Positions 43,451-52,247 of a stretch of 64,000 nucleotides of DNA are shown piece by piece. The notes below the pieces were generated by a model, which ran no database searches, was not told the origin of the DNA, and was given only the letters and a program-made list of their open reading frames with translations. A program made the position numbers and the translations under genes. Every line of letters starts with the position of its first letter. The stretch's first letter is position 1. Origin of the DNA: JBOFIQ01 sp051654905 (GTDB lineage Bacteria > Actinomycetota > Actinomycetes > Propionibacteriales > Propionibacteriaceae); NCBI GenBank assembly GCA_051654905.1, contig JBOFYY010000135.1, positions 107,937 to 171,936 of the forward strand, written 5' to 3'.

Positions 43451-44496
43451 CACAAACTTTGGAAAAAGTCGTAGATGATCGTACGACCCGACGTAGCTTA
43501 GCTACCCGGCTGTTGATCCGACCAGAAATCGGATCCTTGGTCGGTGGCTTTGCGATCATGTGCTTCTTCCTAGTGATGGCGCCAGGATTTCGGCATTTCG
43601 ATAACACTGGGACAATCCTTTACCAAGCTTCCACGATCGGGATTATGGCAGTTCCAGTGGCATTGTTGATGATTGGTGGCGAATTCGATCTATCTGCAGG
43701 AGTGCTGGTAACGACGGCGGGGCTAGTAGCTGCCTTAAGTAGCTGGTATTTCAACCTAAATATCTGGGTAGGTATTACTCTTTCCTTGCTGGTTACGTTA
43801 GGTATTGGTCTGATCAATGGCCTATTGCTGGTACGCACCAAATTGCCGAGCTTTCTTACAACCCTCAGTACATTCTTTGTATTGCAGGGTGTGAACTTGG
43901 GGGTAACAAGAGCAGTATCAGGCAATGTTGCTTCGCGAGCTATCGATGATATGGCTGGTTTTTCCTCAGCGCGCGAAGTTTTTGCTTCGGAGTGGGTGCT
44001 AACTTTCGGAAACCATCACCTGAACGTAAAAGTAACGCTGTTGTACTGGATTTTGCTGACATTAGCTGGGACTTGGATCTTGTTGCGTTCGCGGCAAGGT
44101 AACTGGATTTTTGCAGTCGGCGGTGACGCTGGTGCAGCTCGTGCTTCTGGAGTTCCGGTACGTCGTACCAAAGTTGCGCTCTACCTTTTTGTTGCCTTCT
44201 CTGCTTGGCTCAGTGGAATGCATCTACTTTGCGGATATGGCGTAGTGCAGTCAGGCGAAGGCGTCGGTAAAGAATTTGTTTACATGGTGGCAGCTGTTAT
44301 TGGTGGCTGCTTATTGACTGGTGGTTTTGGTTCGGTGCTAGGAGCTAGCGTCGGAGCTTTGATTTACGGCATGACGCAACTAGGAATTAACTACGCCGGC
44401 TGGAACCCAGACTGGTTCAAAGCTTTCTTAGGAGTGATGTTGTTGTTGTCTACTTTGCTCAATGTCTGGCTAAAGAAGAAGGCAGAACAACGATGA
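43447..44496 (+). CDS. Sugar-type ABC importer permease
   Basis: A 349-aa permease of the RbsC/FrcC family with about ten hydrophobic segments. The conserved GGEFDLSAGVLVTTAGLVAAL and the cytoplasmic EAA-like loop GGDAGAARASGVPVRRTKVALYL are visible, as is GGFGSVLGASVGALIYGMTQLG near the end. It overlaps both neighbours by 4 nt, so the three importer genes are translated as a unit. It forms the membrane channel for the ligand bound by the upstream lipoprotein. Confidence 0.9.
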   Translation: MTQTLEKVVDDRTTRRSLATRLLIRPEIGSLVGGFAIMCFFLVMAPGFRHFDNTGTILYQASTIGIMAVPVALLMIGGEFDLSAGVLVTTAGLVAALSSWYFNLNIWVGITLSLLVTLGIGLINGLLLVRTKLPSFLTTLSTFFVLQGVNLGVTRAVSGNVASRAIDDMAGFSSAREVFASEWVLTFGNHHLNVKVTLLYWILLTLAGTWILLRSRQGNWIFAVGGDAGAARASGVPVRRTKVALYLFVAFSAWLSGMHLLCGYGVVQSGEGVGKEFVYMVAAVIGGCLLTGGFGSVLGASVGALIYGMTQLGINYAGWNPDWFKAFLGVMLLLSTLLNVWLKKKAEQR

Positions 44497-45269
44497 CTAA
44501 AGAACGAATTCCGTTACTAGAGCTGGTTAATGCCGGAAAATCTTACGGCAACGTCGAAGCATTACGGGGAGTGAGTTTAGTTGCTAATTCTGGCGAAGTT
44601 ACTTGCGTACTAGGCGATAATGGTGCTGGTAAATCAACATTAATTAAGATCATTTCAGGTTTACACCGTCATACCTCGGGGGAATTACTTATTGGCGGAG
44701 TTCCTACGGTTTTTTCGTCGCCTCGTGATGCGCAAGCAGTCGGGATTGCTACAGTTCACCAAGACTTGGCGCTAGCTCCGCTCATGGCAGTATGGCGTAA
44801 TTTCTTCTTAGGTAATGAACTTACGAAACGTCCTTTTGGGCGGCTTGATATTACGACAATGAAAGAAATTTCTGGTCGGGTATTAGACGATATGGGTGTA
44901 GTTATTCCTGATTTAGAGACGCCGGTAGGGTCGCTTTCTGGTGGGCAGCGGCAATGCGTAGCGATCGCTAGAGCGATCCATTTTGGGGCCAAAGTTTTAG
45001 TGCTTGATGAGCCGACAGCAGCCTTGGGTGTTAAGCAATCTGGCGTAGTGCTACGTCATATTGCGGCAGCGCGCGATGCTGGAATTGCCGTCATCTTTAT
45101 CACCCATAATCCACAACATGCTTGGCTGGTAGGGGATCATTTCGTAGTGCTGAAGCTAGGCAGAGTCAGTTTGGACGGAACCCGCGACCGCATCACTATC
45201 GATCAGCTGACAACACAGATGGCCGGCGGTGACGAGCTAGCTGCTCTGATGGAGGATTTAGTTCGGTGA
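44493..45269 (+). CDS. Sugar-type ABC importer ATP-binding protein
   Basis: A 258-aa ATPase with a single nucleotide-binding domain: Walker A GDNGAGKSTLIKIISG, Q-loop TVHQDLALAPLMAVWRNFFLG, signature LSGGQRQCVAIARA, Walker B VLVLDEPTAALG, H-loop THN. It is half the length of RbsA-type proteins and matches the FrcA-type single-domain ATPases. Two copies would power the permease. Last gene of the importer operon; it converges with the 5'-nucleotidase gene 32 nt away. Confidence 0.92.
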   Translation: MTKERIPLLELVNAGKSYGNVEALRGVSLVANSGEVTCVLGDNGAGKSTLIKIISGLHRHTSGELLIGGVPTVFSSPRDAQAVGIATVHQDLALAPLMAVWRNFFLGNELTKRPFGRLDITTMKEISGRVLDDMGVVIPDLETPVGSLSGGQRQCVAIARAIHFGAKVLVLDEPTAALGVKQSGVVLRHIAAARDAGIAVIFITHNPQHAWLVGDHFVVLKLGRVSLDGTRDRITIDQLTTQMAGGDELAALMEDLVR

Positions 45270-45301
45270 GCAGAAATAACTTACTTATCAGAATCGTTGG
45301 G

Positions 45302-47257
45302 CTATGTTGTGGCGCCAGTATGAGGTAGCAGTGGTGCGGGTTTATTAGCCGTAGCAACTGGTAGTGGTGCGCATCGTTCCACCGTCACTTTTCCAGCCAG
45401 CGAAATAGTGGTTCCATTGGTGGTGATAAAGGAAAGGTCGCCGCCCATACTGGTAGCTGGAGCTTGCAGCGAGAAAATAGCGGTTCCCTTAGTTATTGGG
45501 AATTCGCCTAGGAGTATTCCATCGGCAAAAGCTTTGATAGTGCGGTCTTCTGGCTCTGGTGCTGGGAAGTCCAAGGTATCGGCTTGGATACCGCCGTTAT
45601 GAGGTTTGCCAAGAGTAAAAGAGGTTGGGGCAGTACAAGAAACCGCGGCCGTCGAGGCAGTAAAAGCGGCGGCTTGTTTCTCAGATCCAGGACAAATATT
45701 TCCGCGAGCACTGTCGGTTGCTTTAATCCATTCAACCCATTCAGATAAATCTGATTTTCCAGTATCGGTACGGTTTATTCCTTTACCTAGTTCAAAGAAA
45801 TTATCGCCCCCAGCTATCAAAAATGAGCCAGATCCGACGGTGTAGATTGCGGCGGGATTCATAGCTTTGCCGTTAATCCAGATACCAGTAATTCGGGAAC
45901 CTTCGGGCAGAGATTCGTCAAAAGTGTAGGTAACGTTATTGGAGATACCGAGCTGTAAGTATGGGCGTGCTGGAACTGAACCGTTAGGCAGCCGTTGCCA
46001 TTGTTGCTCAAGTACTGTCTTGAATTGAGCACCGGTAACCTGAGTTGTCATCAAGGTATTAGCAAAAGGAAGGACGGCGTTAGCTTCGGCGTAAGTTATA
46101 TCGCCTTTATCGAGGTCTGCGCGAGTACCGCCGGGGTTCTGCAATCCAATAAACTCAGGATTTCCTTGAGAAAGACGTTCATAAAACATCTGAGCTACTA
46201 GATCAGTGAGTGTTGATTCGGCAGCTCGGTTCTCTTTGCCTTGTGCATCAAGAGCCCGCTGTAGTGGACGGCAGGTATCGCCAATAACTTCGTTTCCCCT
46301 AGCATCTGCTTGGGATTTTGCCTGTGCAACAATGGCTTTGATTTTGTTGATAGTGGGAGTATCGGCAGTGGGGAGTGGCTTATTTTTATCGGAAGTAGGT
46401 ATTGGAATAACAGCACCTATTGGCGCCCCACAAATGACGTTATCTGTGCCAATTTTAAGATCTACTCGCCCTAATGCTGTGCCATATGAAGCAGCTTGAA
46501 CAACAGGCTGGCTTAGATTCGTAGTAACAGAATAGTTTTCGTGAGTGTGGCCATTAAAAATAACGTCTACGCTAGCGCTATATCCAGAAGTGACCGCGTT
46601 ATGGACTTCGGCAACAACCACGTCGGCTAACTTAGCTGCCTTAATTTTATCGGCAACGCTGTTTACGGCAGTAGTTTCGCTGCTAACAGTAATTCCTTGG
46701 ATCCCGACAGGAGAAACTGAGCCGCTGAGGGTGGAAAGTTCAGCCCCTACGACGGCCACCCGCACCCCGTCGATCACGGTGATCGTATATGGGGCAATTT
46801 GCGGTGAGACACCTGTCATATTTGCTGCCACATAGGGAAATTTTGCAGCCGGAAGGTATTTGTCACGTAGCTTTGCCCAGCCGCCATCAAACTCGTGATT
46901 TCCTGGAGCTGATGCTTGTAGCCCAGCGGCATTTAGAACATCGATGGTAGACATGTCGTCGCTCATCATGGCGACGAAGGTAGAAGCACCGATATTGTCT
47001 CCTGCTGAAAAGAGTCCGACGCCGGGCTGGGTAGCGCGGAGGGTTTCAACCGGAGAAAAAGTCCAAGGGGCTGCTTCAATACGACCGTGAAAGTCATTGA
47101 TATTAAAGAGCGTGAGAGGTTTTGTTGTTGCGCAACGAGCGTCAGTTGTCGCAACAAAAGCTGGTCTAGTAGGGGCTGCTTGAGCTAGTGAAGTGAAGCT
47201 GGCGGCCAGGGTAGCGACAATGCTAATAGCTAAAAAGCTACGCGATGAGGTTTTCAT
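45302..47257 (-). CDS. Secreted 5'-nucleotidase/metallophosphoesterase (UshA-like) with truncated LPXTG signal
   Basis: An exported protein of 651 aa. A signal peptide ends in AQA (residues about 1-27). The N-terminal metallophosphatase domain has the metal motifs NINDFHGR, GNHEFDGG and FNGHTH. A C-terminal 5'-nucleotidase domain follows (NPGGTRADLDKG ... GGDNFFELGKG), then an Ig-like region. It hydrolyses nucleotides such as UMP/AMP outside the cell. The protein ends PLLPHTGATT: an LPXTG motif with only four residues after the Thr and no membrane helix or basic tail. It therefore is probably released, not anchored, unless the end was lost by a recent mutation. Confidence 0.9.
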   Translation of the reverse strand: MKTSSRSFLAISIVATLAASFTSLAQAAPTRPAFVATTDARCATTKPLTLFNINDFHGRIEAAPWTFSPVETLRATQPGVGLFSAGDNIGASTFVAMMSDDMSTIDVLNAAGLQASAPGNHEFDGGWAKLRDKYLPAAKFPYVAANMTGVSPQIAPYTITVIDGVRVAVVGAELSTLSGSVSPVGIQGITVSSETTAVNSVADKIKAAKLADVVVAEVHNAVTSGYSASVDVIFNGHTHENYSVTTNLSQPVVQAASYGTALGRVDLKIGTDNVICGAPIGAVIPIPTSDKNKPLPTADTPTINKIKAIVAQAKSQADARGNEVIGDTCRPLQRALDAQGKENRAAESTLTDLVAQMFYERLSQGNPEFIGLQNPGGTRADLDKGDITYAEANAVLPFANTLMTTQVTGAQFKTVLEQQWQRLPNGSVPARPYLQLGISNNVTYTFDESLPEGSRITGIWINGKAMNPAAIYTVGSGSFLIAGGDNFFELGKGINRTDTGKSDLSEWVEWIKATDSARGNICPGSEKQAAAFTASTAAVSCTAPTSFTLGKPHNGGIQADTLDFPAPEPEDRTIKAFADGILLGEFPITKGTAIFSLQAPATSMGGDLSFITTNGTTISLAGKVTVERCAPLPVATANKPAPLLPHTGATT

Positions 47258-47430
47258 CTGGGCATCTCCTAATGAGTGTGGAGGATGGATGCTTCACCTA
47301 TACCTAATCATGTTGACGATTGGCTTACGGCAGCAGGGTAGGTAGAAGATAGAGATAATTTCACCCCGGTGCTGCTTTTGTCGGTGCTAGGGAGGAAACT
47401 AGGAGTACACACTGACGTGAAGGAGAACTC

Positions 47431-49104
47431 ATGGCACTCGAAGGCGCTCGCCCAGTCCGCGCTCCCCGCGGCACAACTCTTACTGCAAAGAGTTGGCAGA
47501 CTGAGGCGCCGTTCCGTATGATCCAAAACAATCTGGATCCGGAAGTAGCCGAGCGTCCCGATGACCTTGTGGTCTACGGCGGTACGGGTCGTGCTGCTCG
47601 TAGTTGGAAGGCATTCGACGCTATTGTGGCGGCACTAACTGATCTAGAAGCCGATGAAACATTACTTGTGCAGTCAGGCAAACCAGTTGGTATTTTCCGC
47701 ACTCATGAATGGGCGCCACGAGTCCTCATCGCTAACTCTAATCTGGTAGGCGATTGGGCTAACTGGGAGCATTTCCGAGCTCTCGAAGCCGAAGGTCTCA
47801 TGATGTACGGTCAGATGACTGCCGGGTCTTGGATTTACATTGGAACTCAAGGCATTTTGCAGGGCACTTATGAGACTTTCGGGGCGGTAGCCAAGAAGCG
47901 TTTCGGGGGGACGCTAGCAGGAACACTGACATTGACGGGCGGCTGTGGTGGCATGTCCGGAGCACAGCCGCTATCGGTGACGCTTAACGGTGGTGTCGTC
48001 ATCGTCGTCGAGGTGGATCGCAAGCGTATGGAGCGTCGTCTAAACAAGCGTTACCTAGACTGCATTTGTGACGATCTTGATGAGGCTCTTGCCAAAGCGA
48101 TTGCCGCAAAGGAAGCTAAGCAAGCGCTATCTATTGGTTTAGTTGGCAACTGTGCTGAGGTATTCCCGGAAATTCTGCGACGCCAACAAGCAGGTGAGTT
48201 GACTGTCGATGTCGTGACTGACCAGACGAGCGCTCATGATCCGCTGTCCTACCTACCGGTGGAGTTCACTGTCGAGCAATGGCAGGAAGCTGCTGAGGCT
48301 GACCCGGCAGGCTTCACTCAGAAAGCACAGGCTTCCATGGCACGCCATGTCGAAGCGATGGTGGGTTTCATGGATGAAGGCGCTGAAGTTTTTGATTACG
48401 GTAACTCGATTCGAGACGAAGCCCGTAAAGCTGGCTATGAGCGCGCTTTTGATTTCCCAGGCTTTGTTCCAGCGTATATTCGCCCATTGTTCTGCGAGGG
48501 ATTAGGGCCGTTCCGTTGGGTGGCATTGTCAGGTGATCCCAAGGATATTGAGGTAACCGATGCGGCGATGAAGGAACTCTTCCCAGAAAATAAGCACTTA
48601 CATCAGTGGATTGATGCTGCTCAGGAGTTTGTTGAATACGAGGGACTTCCGGCACGTATTTGCTGGTTGGGTTATGGCGAACGGCATCAGGCGGCATTGA
48701 AGTTTAATGAACTGGTGCGAGAAGGCAAGATTTCTGCGCCGATTGTGATTGGACGCGATCATCTTGACTCGGGTTCGGTAGCTTCACCGTATCGGGAAAC
48801 TGAAGACATGCTCGATGGCACGGATGCGGTTGCTGACTGGCCGTTACTGAACGGTCTGCTGGCGTCATCGTCGGGTGCAACATGGGTTTCGCTGCATCAT
48901 GGTGGTGGCGTCGGTATTGGTCGTTCTATCCATGCCGGACAAGTATCGGTAGCCGATGGTACGGCGCTGGCTGATGAGAAACTGTCGCGGCTATTGCTGA
49001 ATGATCCTGGTATGGGTGTAATTCGGCATGTAGATGCTGGCTATGAGCGTGCTGACGAGGTGGCGAAAGAGCGGGGAGTCCGAATCCCTATGTGGGAAGT
49101 TTAG
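47431..49104 (+). CDS. hutU: Urocanate hydratase
   Basis: A 557-aa urocanase, second step of histidine breakdown (urocanate to imidazolonepropionate), using tightly bound NAD+. RAARSWKAFDAIV, the LMMYGQMTAGSWIYIGTQGILQGTYET block and LTLTGGCGGMSGAQPLS (NAD-binding glycine-rich region with the active-site Cys environment) are typical. The LHHGGGVGIGRSIHAGQ block closes the family signature. AAGGAGA lies 6 nt before the start. First gene of the hut region, divergent from the 5'-nucleotidase gene. Confidence 0.97.
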   Translation: MALEGARPVRAPRGTTLTAKSWQTEAPFRMIQNNLDPEVAERPDDLVVYGGTGRAARSWKAFDAIVAALTDLEADETLLVQSGKPVGIFRTHEWAPRVLIANSNLVGDWANWEHFRALEAEGLMMYGQMTAGSWIYIGTQGILQGTYETFGAVAKKRFGGTLAGTLTLTGGCGGMSGAQPLSVTLNGGVVIVVEVDRKRMERRLNKRYLDCICDDLDEALAKAIAAKEAKQALSIGLVGNCAEVFPEILRRQQAGELTVDVVTDQTSAHDPLSYLPVEFTVEQWQEAAEADPAGFTQKAQASMARHVEAMVGFMDEGAEVFDYGNSIRDEARKAGYERAFDFPGFVPAYIRPLFCEGLGPFRWVALSGDPKDIEVTDAAMKELFPENKHLHQWIDAAQEFVEYEGLPARICWLGYGERHQAALKFNELVREGKISAPIVIGRDHLDSGSVASPYRETEDMLDGTDAVADWPLLNGLLASSSGATWVSLHHGGGVGIGRSIHAGQVSVADGTALADEKLSRLLLNDPGMGVIRHVDAGYERADEVAKERGVRIPMWEV

Positions 49105-49115
49105 TTACTAAAGCA

Positions 49116-49148
49116 GGTGGTGGAGCGTCCTAGTGCTGCTCCACCACC
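49116..49148 (+). terminator. Hairpin after hutU
   Basis: An 11-bp perfect stem GGTGGTGGAGC/GCTCCACCACC with an 11-nt loop, 11 nt after the hutU stop. No T-run, so it may be a weak terminator or an mRNA-stabilising end. It covers an apparent upstream start of the next gene and argues against that start. Confidence 0.6.
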
Positions 49149-49170
49149 TATCTATGGCAGGGTAGTTGCC

Positions 49171-50133
49171 ATGACTGTGCGTTGGGCAATGGTAGGGCTA
49201 GGGCGGATGGCCGCTGCGATCGTGCCAGAATTTGCGTTAGCTGATGGGGCAGAGTTGGTCGCGGTCGCATCGCGTTCTGCTGATAAGGCTGCAAAATTTG
49301 CTGTTGAGCATGGCATCGAAAAATCTTATGGATTGCTAGCGGAAATGTTAGAAAATCCAGAGATTGATGCGATCTATATTGCTTCAACTAATACCGCACA
49401 TGCCGGAGAGGCTTGTGCATCGATGATGGCAGGGAAACACGTTTTAGTGGAAAAGTCATTAGCGATGACCCCTGAGCAAGTTAGAACCATACAAGAGGTA
49501 GCTACCGCTACCGGAATGTTTTGTATGGAAGCAATGTGGACGCGATTTCTTCCGATAATTGTTGAGCTACGAAAACGGATCCTTGCCGGTGATATCGGTG
49601 AAGTGCGCTCCATGCAAGGTGATCTTCATGCTTTTCGTCCGTATGACCCGAATGATCGCCTTTTCGCTCCCGAGCTAGGGGGCGGAGCGCTCCTAGATTT
49701 GGGTGTTTACACCACTTCATTTGTCCACGACATTATGGGCTGTCCCGATGAAGTGCGGGCCTTAGGAAATGTTTTAGCTAATGGCGCTGAAGGAACAGTA
49801 GCGACAATTTTGGGTTGGCGTGATGGGCGTACTGCAAGTTTGAGTTGCAGTTTTGATTCGTATGGTCCCGGACGATTTGCAGTGATGGGAACTAAGGGCT
49901 GGATTGATGTTGAGCCTCGATTCCATCACCCCAGCGCCATTACGATTCATCGACCAAATGTAGCTGCAGAACGTATTGTTCTTACAGCTACCGGACTTGG
50001 ATATGTGCACGAAATAGCGGCAGCTAGTGCTGATATTGCTGCGGGGTGCCGTGAAAGTGACATTATGTCGTTGCAGGCGTCGCTAGAGGTTTCGGAGATT
50101 CTTGCTGAGTGTCGTAGGCAGTTAGGTATTTGA
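49171..50133 (+). CDS. Gfo/Idh/MocA-family oxidoreductase
   Basis: A 320-aa NAD(P)-dependent oxidoreductase. The N-terminal Rossmann fold starts MTVRWAMVGLGRMAAAIVPEF. GKHVLVEKSLAMT contains the conserved EK(x) motif, and the C-terminal substrate domain has GGGALLDLGVYT. Members act on sugars, inositols or dihydrodiols. No known histidine-degradation step needs it, so its place between hutU and hutD is unexplained. The ATG at 49171 is preferred because the upstream GTG at 49117 lies inside a hairpin. Ends in a strong terminator-like palindrome. Confidence 0.87.
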   Translation: MTVRWAMVGLGRMAAAIVPEFALADGAELVAVASRSADKAAKFAVEHGIEKSYGLLAEMLENPEIDAIYIASTNTAHAGEACASMMAGKHVLVEKSLAMTPEQVRTIQEVATATGMFCMEAMWTRFLPIIVELRKRILAGDIGEVRSMQGDLHAFRPYDPNDRLFAPELGGGALLDLGVYTTSFVHDIMGCPDEVRALGNVLANGAEGTVATILGWRDGRTASLSCSFDSYGPGRFAVMGTKGWIDVEPRFHHPSAITIHRPNVAAERIVLTATGLGYVHEIAAASADIAAGCRESDIMSLQASLEVSEILAECRRQLGI

Positions 50134-50202
50134 CCTCAGATTGCCGAAGATCCAAATTTTGGCTAGAAAATGGTCGTTTTAGCGATCTTTGGCAATCTGA
50201 GG
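50134..50202 (+). terminator. Long palindrome after the oxidoreductase gene
   Basis: Arms of 19 bp (CCTCAGATTGCCGAAGATC, one mismatch) separated by 31 nt containing a smaller inverted ATTTT/AAAAT. It begins right at the stop codon and is followed by TTTTT at 50207-50211. Probable terminator; the hutD ribosome-binding site follows within 20 nt. Confidence 0.75.
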
Positions 50203-50230
50203 CAGATTTTTGGGGTAAAGGAGTGTGGAC

Positions 50231-50743
50231 ATGATTGTTTGTGGTAGCAGCATTGAGCCTACGCGCTGGGCAAATAATGGTGGCTGGACCCGAGAGCTTG
50301 CTGTGGTGGATGAGCCTACGGGGATGCGGTGGCGACTATCAATGGCAATTTGTGATGGTGAAGGGGAGTTCAGTTCGCTACCGGAAGTTGCGCGTAGTTT
50401 GCTACTGGTATCAGGTTCGCTGGCATTGAGTATTGATGGCGGAGAATGGAAGAATCTAGTCGACCCGATTATTTTTGATGGTGCTACACCTATTCGTTAT
50501 CGAGCTAGCGAACCTAGTGAAGATTTAGGAGTTATGGTGTGGGGCGGTGCCGCGGCACCATTGACGCTATGGCAAGGAACAGAATTACATTTGGAACCAG
50601 CCCGTCATCGCGGAGCAGTTGTTCTTGCTGGATCAGCTTTTGTAGCCTCAGAACGGCTTGGTTATCGAGATACGGTCATTGTCGAGGAAGCTATTTCGCT
50701 AAAAACTAGCGCGGATGCTCTTATCACAATTATCGGCAAGTAG
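50231..50743 (+). CDS. hutD: HutD-family protein
   Basis: A 170-aa cupin-like protein of the HutD/Ves family, associated with histidine utilisation clusters. It is thought to limit hut expression or pathway flux; its mechanism is not established. RWANNGGWTRELAVV and WRLSMAICDGEGEFSSLP match the family N-terminal signature. The ATG at 50231 is chosen because AAAGGAG lies 7 nt upstream; a GTG two codons earlier is too close to that site. Downstream is the structured intergenic region with the iron box. Confidence 0.85.
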   Translation: MIVCGSSIEPTRWANNGGWTRELAVVDEPTGMRWRLSMAICDGEGEFSSLPEVARSLLLVSGSLALSIDGGEWKNLVDPIIFDGATPIRYRASEPSEDLGVMVWGGAAAPLTLWQGTELHLEPARHRGAVVLAGSAFVASERLGYRDTVIVEEAISLKTSADALITIIGK

Positions 50744-50820
50744 CGTCGAAAAGGCGCTAGCGGTAGTTTTTGTGTCGCAGCTTAACCTTTGAGAAGTGTA
50801 AATAGCGCTAAATATAAATT

Positions 50821-50945
50821 GGTCGCGCCTCCTCAAGGCAAGGAACAAGGAGGCGCGACCTGATGTCCCGAAGGGGACCCTGGCTTATGAGTGCGGTTGC
50901 GGCCAGGTTGTTTAGGTTTCCTTGAATCAGCGGATCGCCCCCGCT
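50821..50945 (-). ncRNA. Multi-hairpin segment, candidate structured or small RNA
   Basis: Four stems are packed into about 125 nt: a 12-bp perfect GGTCGCGCCTCC stem at 50821-50860, GTCCC/GGGAC at 50865-50878, CCTGGC/GCCAGG at about 50879-50912, and AGCGG/CCGCT near 50929-50945. On the minus strand the largest stem comes last and is followed by AATTTATATTT, like a terminator. Its loop (TTGTTCCTTGCC) is complementary to Shine-Dalgarno sequences. Next to it is a DtxR box. No protein-coding frame is evident. Strand and existence of the transcript are inferred. Confidence 0.45.
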
Positions 50946-50957
50946 AACTCTTGGTGC

Positions 50958-50976
50958 TTAGGTAAGCCTAACCTAT
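50958..50976. promoter_or_regulatory. DtxR/IdeR iron box
   Basis: TTAGGTAAGCCTAACCTAT matches the DtxR-family consensus TWAGGTWAGSCTWACCTWA at 18 of 19 positions. It sits exactly between TTGGTG (50951) and TATGAC (50974), a 17-nt spaced sigma70-like promoter pointing to hutI. On the other strand it lies upstream of the multi-hairpin segment. Iron-bound repressor would block either promoter. Confidence 0.8.
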
Positions 50977-51068
50977 GACTCAAGGAAAAGGGAAGAGGAA
51001 AACTAAACTATTTTTATTCCGATCCCGATGGAGACAATGTCAGAGGCTTTCGCTAGCCTGACTGCATC

Positions 51069-52244
51069 ATGCTTGTGACACATATCGGTCAGCTAGTGAC
51101 CAACGATTCAATGCTGGGGCCCACGCCGCTCGGGATTATTACTGACGCCGCTATCGTCGTAGAACACGGTCGCGTCGCATGGGTAGGAAAAAGTTCGCAA
51201 GTCCCCGAACAAGTTGACGGAACACATATCGACGCTAAAGGGCGTACGGTAGTTCCCGGGTTTGTTGATTCTCACGCGCACCCAGTTTTTGCCGGCGATC
51301 GAGCCGCAGAATTTGCTGCCCGGATGGAAGGTAAACCATATGCTGCGGGGGGCATTCGTACGACAGTGACGGCCACCCGAGCAGCAAGCGATGCAGAACT
51401 ATCGACTCTGGCCGGAGCGCTATTTGCTGAAGCTTTGGCACAAGGTACCACCACTATGGAAGCCAAGTCTGGATACGGTTTGACGGTATCTGACGAAGTT
51501 CGTTCCTTGAAAATAGCTGGTCGCTACACCGAAGAAGTTACTTTCTTAGGGGCACATGTTGTTCCGCCGGAATACAAAGAAGACCCAGATTCGTATGTTG
51601 ATCTAGTCGTAAATCAAATGATTCCTGCTTGTCAGATGCGCGCTAAATGGATTGATGTTTTTTGTGACCGGGGAGCATTCGATGAACCCCAGACCCGACG
51701 TATTCTGACTGCGGGAGTTAAAGCAGGGTTACAGCCTCGTCTTCACACAAATCAGCTTCAGCACGGACCGGGACTACAACTAGCTGTCGAGTTTGATGCA
51801 GCATCAGCTGACCATGCTACCTACGCAACAGATACTGATATTGATGCGCTCGCGCACTCTAATACGGTAGTAACGCTGCTTCCTGGGGCAGAGTTCTCTA
51901 CCCGTTCGCCGTACCCTAATGCGCGACGGTTCCTTGATGCGGGAGTCCGGGTTGCGATCGCAGCCGACTGTAATCCGGGAACTAGCTACACCACATCGAT
52001 GCCATTTTGTTTAGCTTTGGCAGTGCGCGATATGCATATGAGCCCAGACGAAGCGCTACTTGCTGCTACTTTAGGTGGTGCGCAGGCGCTACGCCGTAAA
52101 GATATTGGGCATCTAGGTGTGGGGGCGCGTGCCGACATGATTTTTCTTGATACACCAAGCCATCTTCATCTTGCTTACCGCCCGGGCGTGCCATTGATCA
52201 GTCAGGTCATGCAGCGCGGACGAATCATTAAGAAAGGACAATAA
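51069..52244 (+). CDS. hutI: Imidazolonepropionase
   Basis: A 391-aa metal-dependent amidohydrolase, third step of histidine breakdown (imidazolonepropionate to formiminoglutamate). The metal ligands are seen in VDSHAHPVFAGDR, TTTMEAKSGYGLT, TFLGAHVVPPEYK and LHTNQLQHGPG, followed by ATYATDTD and AADCNPGTSYT. The start at 51069 has no strong ribosome-binding site within the usual distance. The 93 nt between the DtxR box and the start could be a leader. hutH follows after 3 nt. Confidence 0.95.
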   Translation: MLVTHIGQLVTNDSMLGPTPLGIITDAAIVVEHGRVAWVGKSSQVPEQVDGTHIDAKGRTVVPGFVDSHAHPVFAGDRAAEFAARMEGKPYAAGGIRTTVTATRAASDAELSTLAGALFAEALAQGTTTMEAKSGYGLTVSDEVRSLKIAGRYTEEVTFLGAHVVPPEYKEDPDSYVDLVVNQMIPACQMRAKWIDVFCDRGAFDEPQTRRILTAGVKAGLQPRLHTNQLQHGPGLQLAVEFDAASADHATYATDTDIDALAHSNTVVTLLPGAEFSTRSPYPNARRFLDAGVRVAIAADCNPGTSYTTSMPFCLALAVRDMHMSPDEALLAATLGGAQALRRKDIGHLGVGARADMIFLDTPSHLHLAYRPGVPLISQVMQRGRIIKKGQ

Positions 52245-52247
52245 ACC

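Noticed and set aside
49117..49170. GTG start for the Gfo/Idh/MocA gene
   Set aside because: It falls inside the perfect hairpin after hutU, and the added residues do not match the family.
50134..50202. Third copy of the 68-nt palindromic element
   Set aside because: It is also a long palindrome with TTGCC in the arms, but the sequence does not align beyond that and it is followed by a T-run, so it is treated as a terminator.
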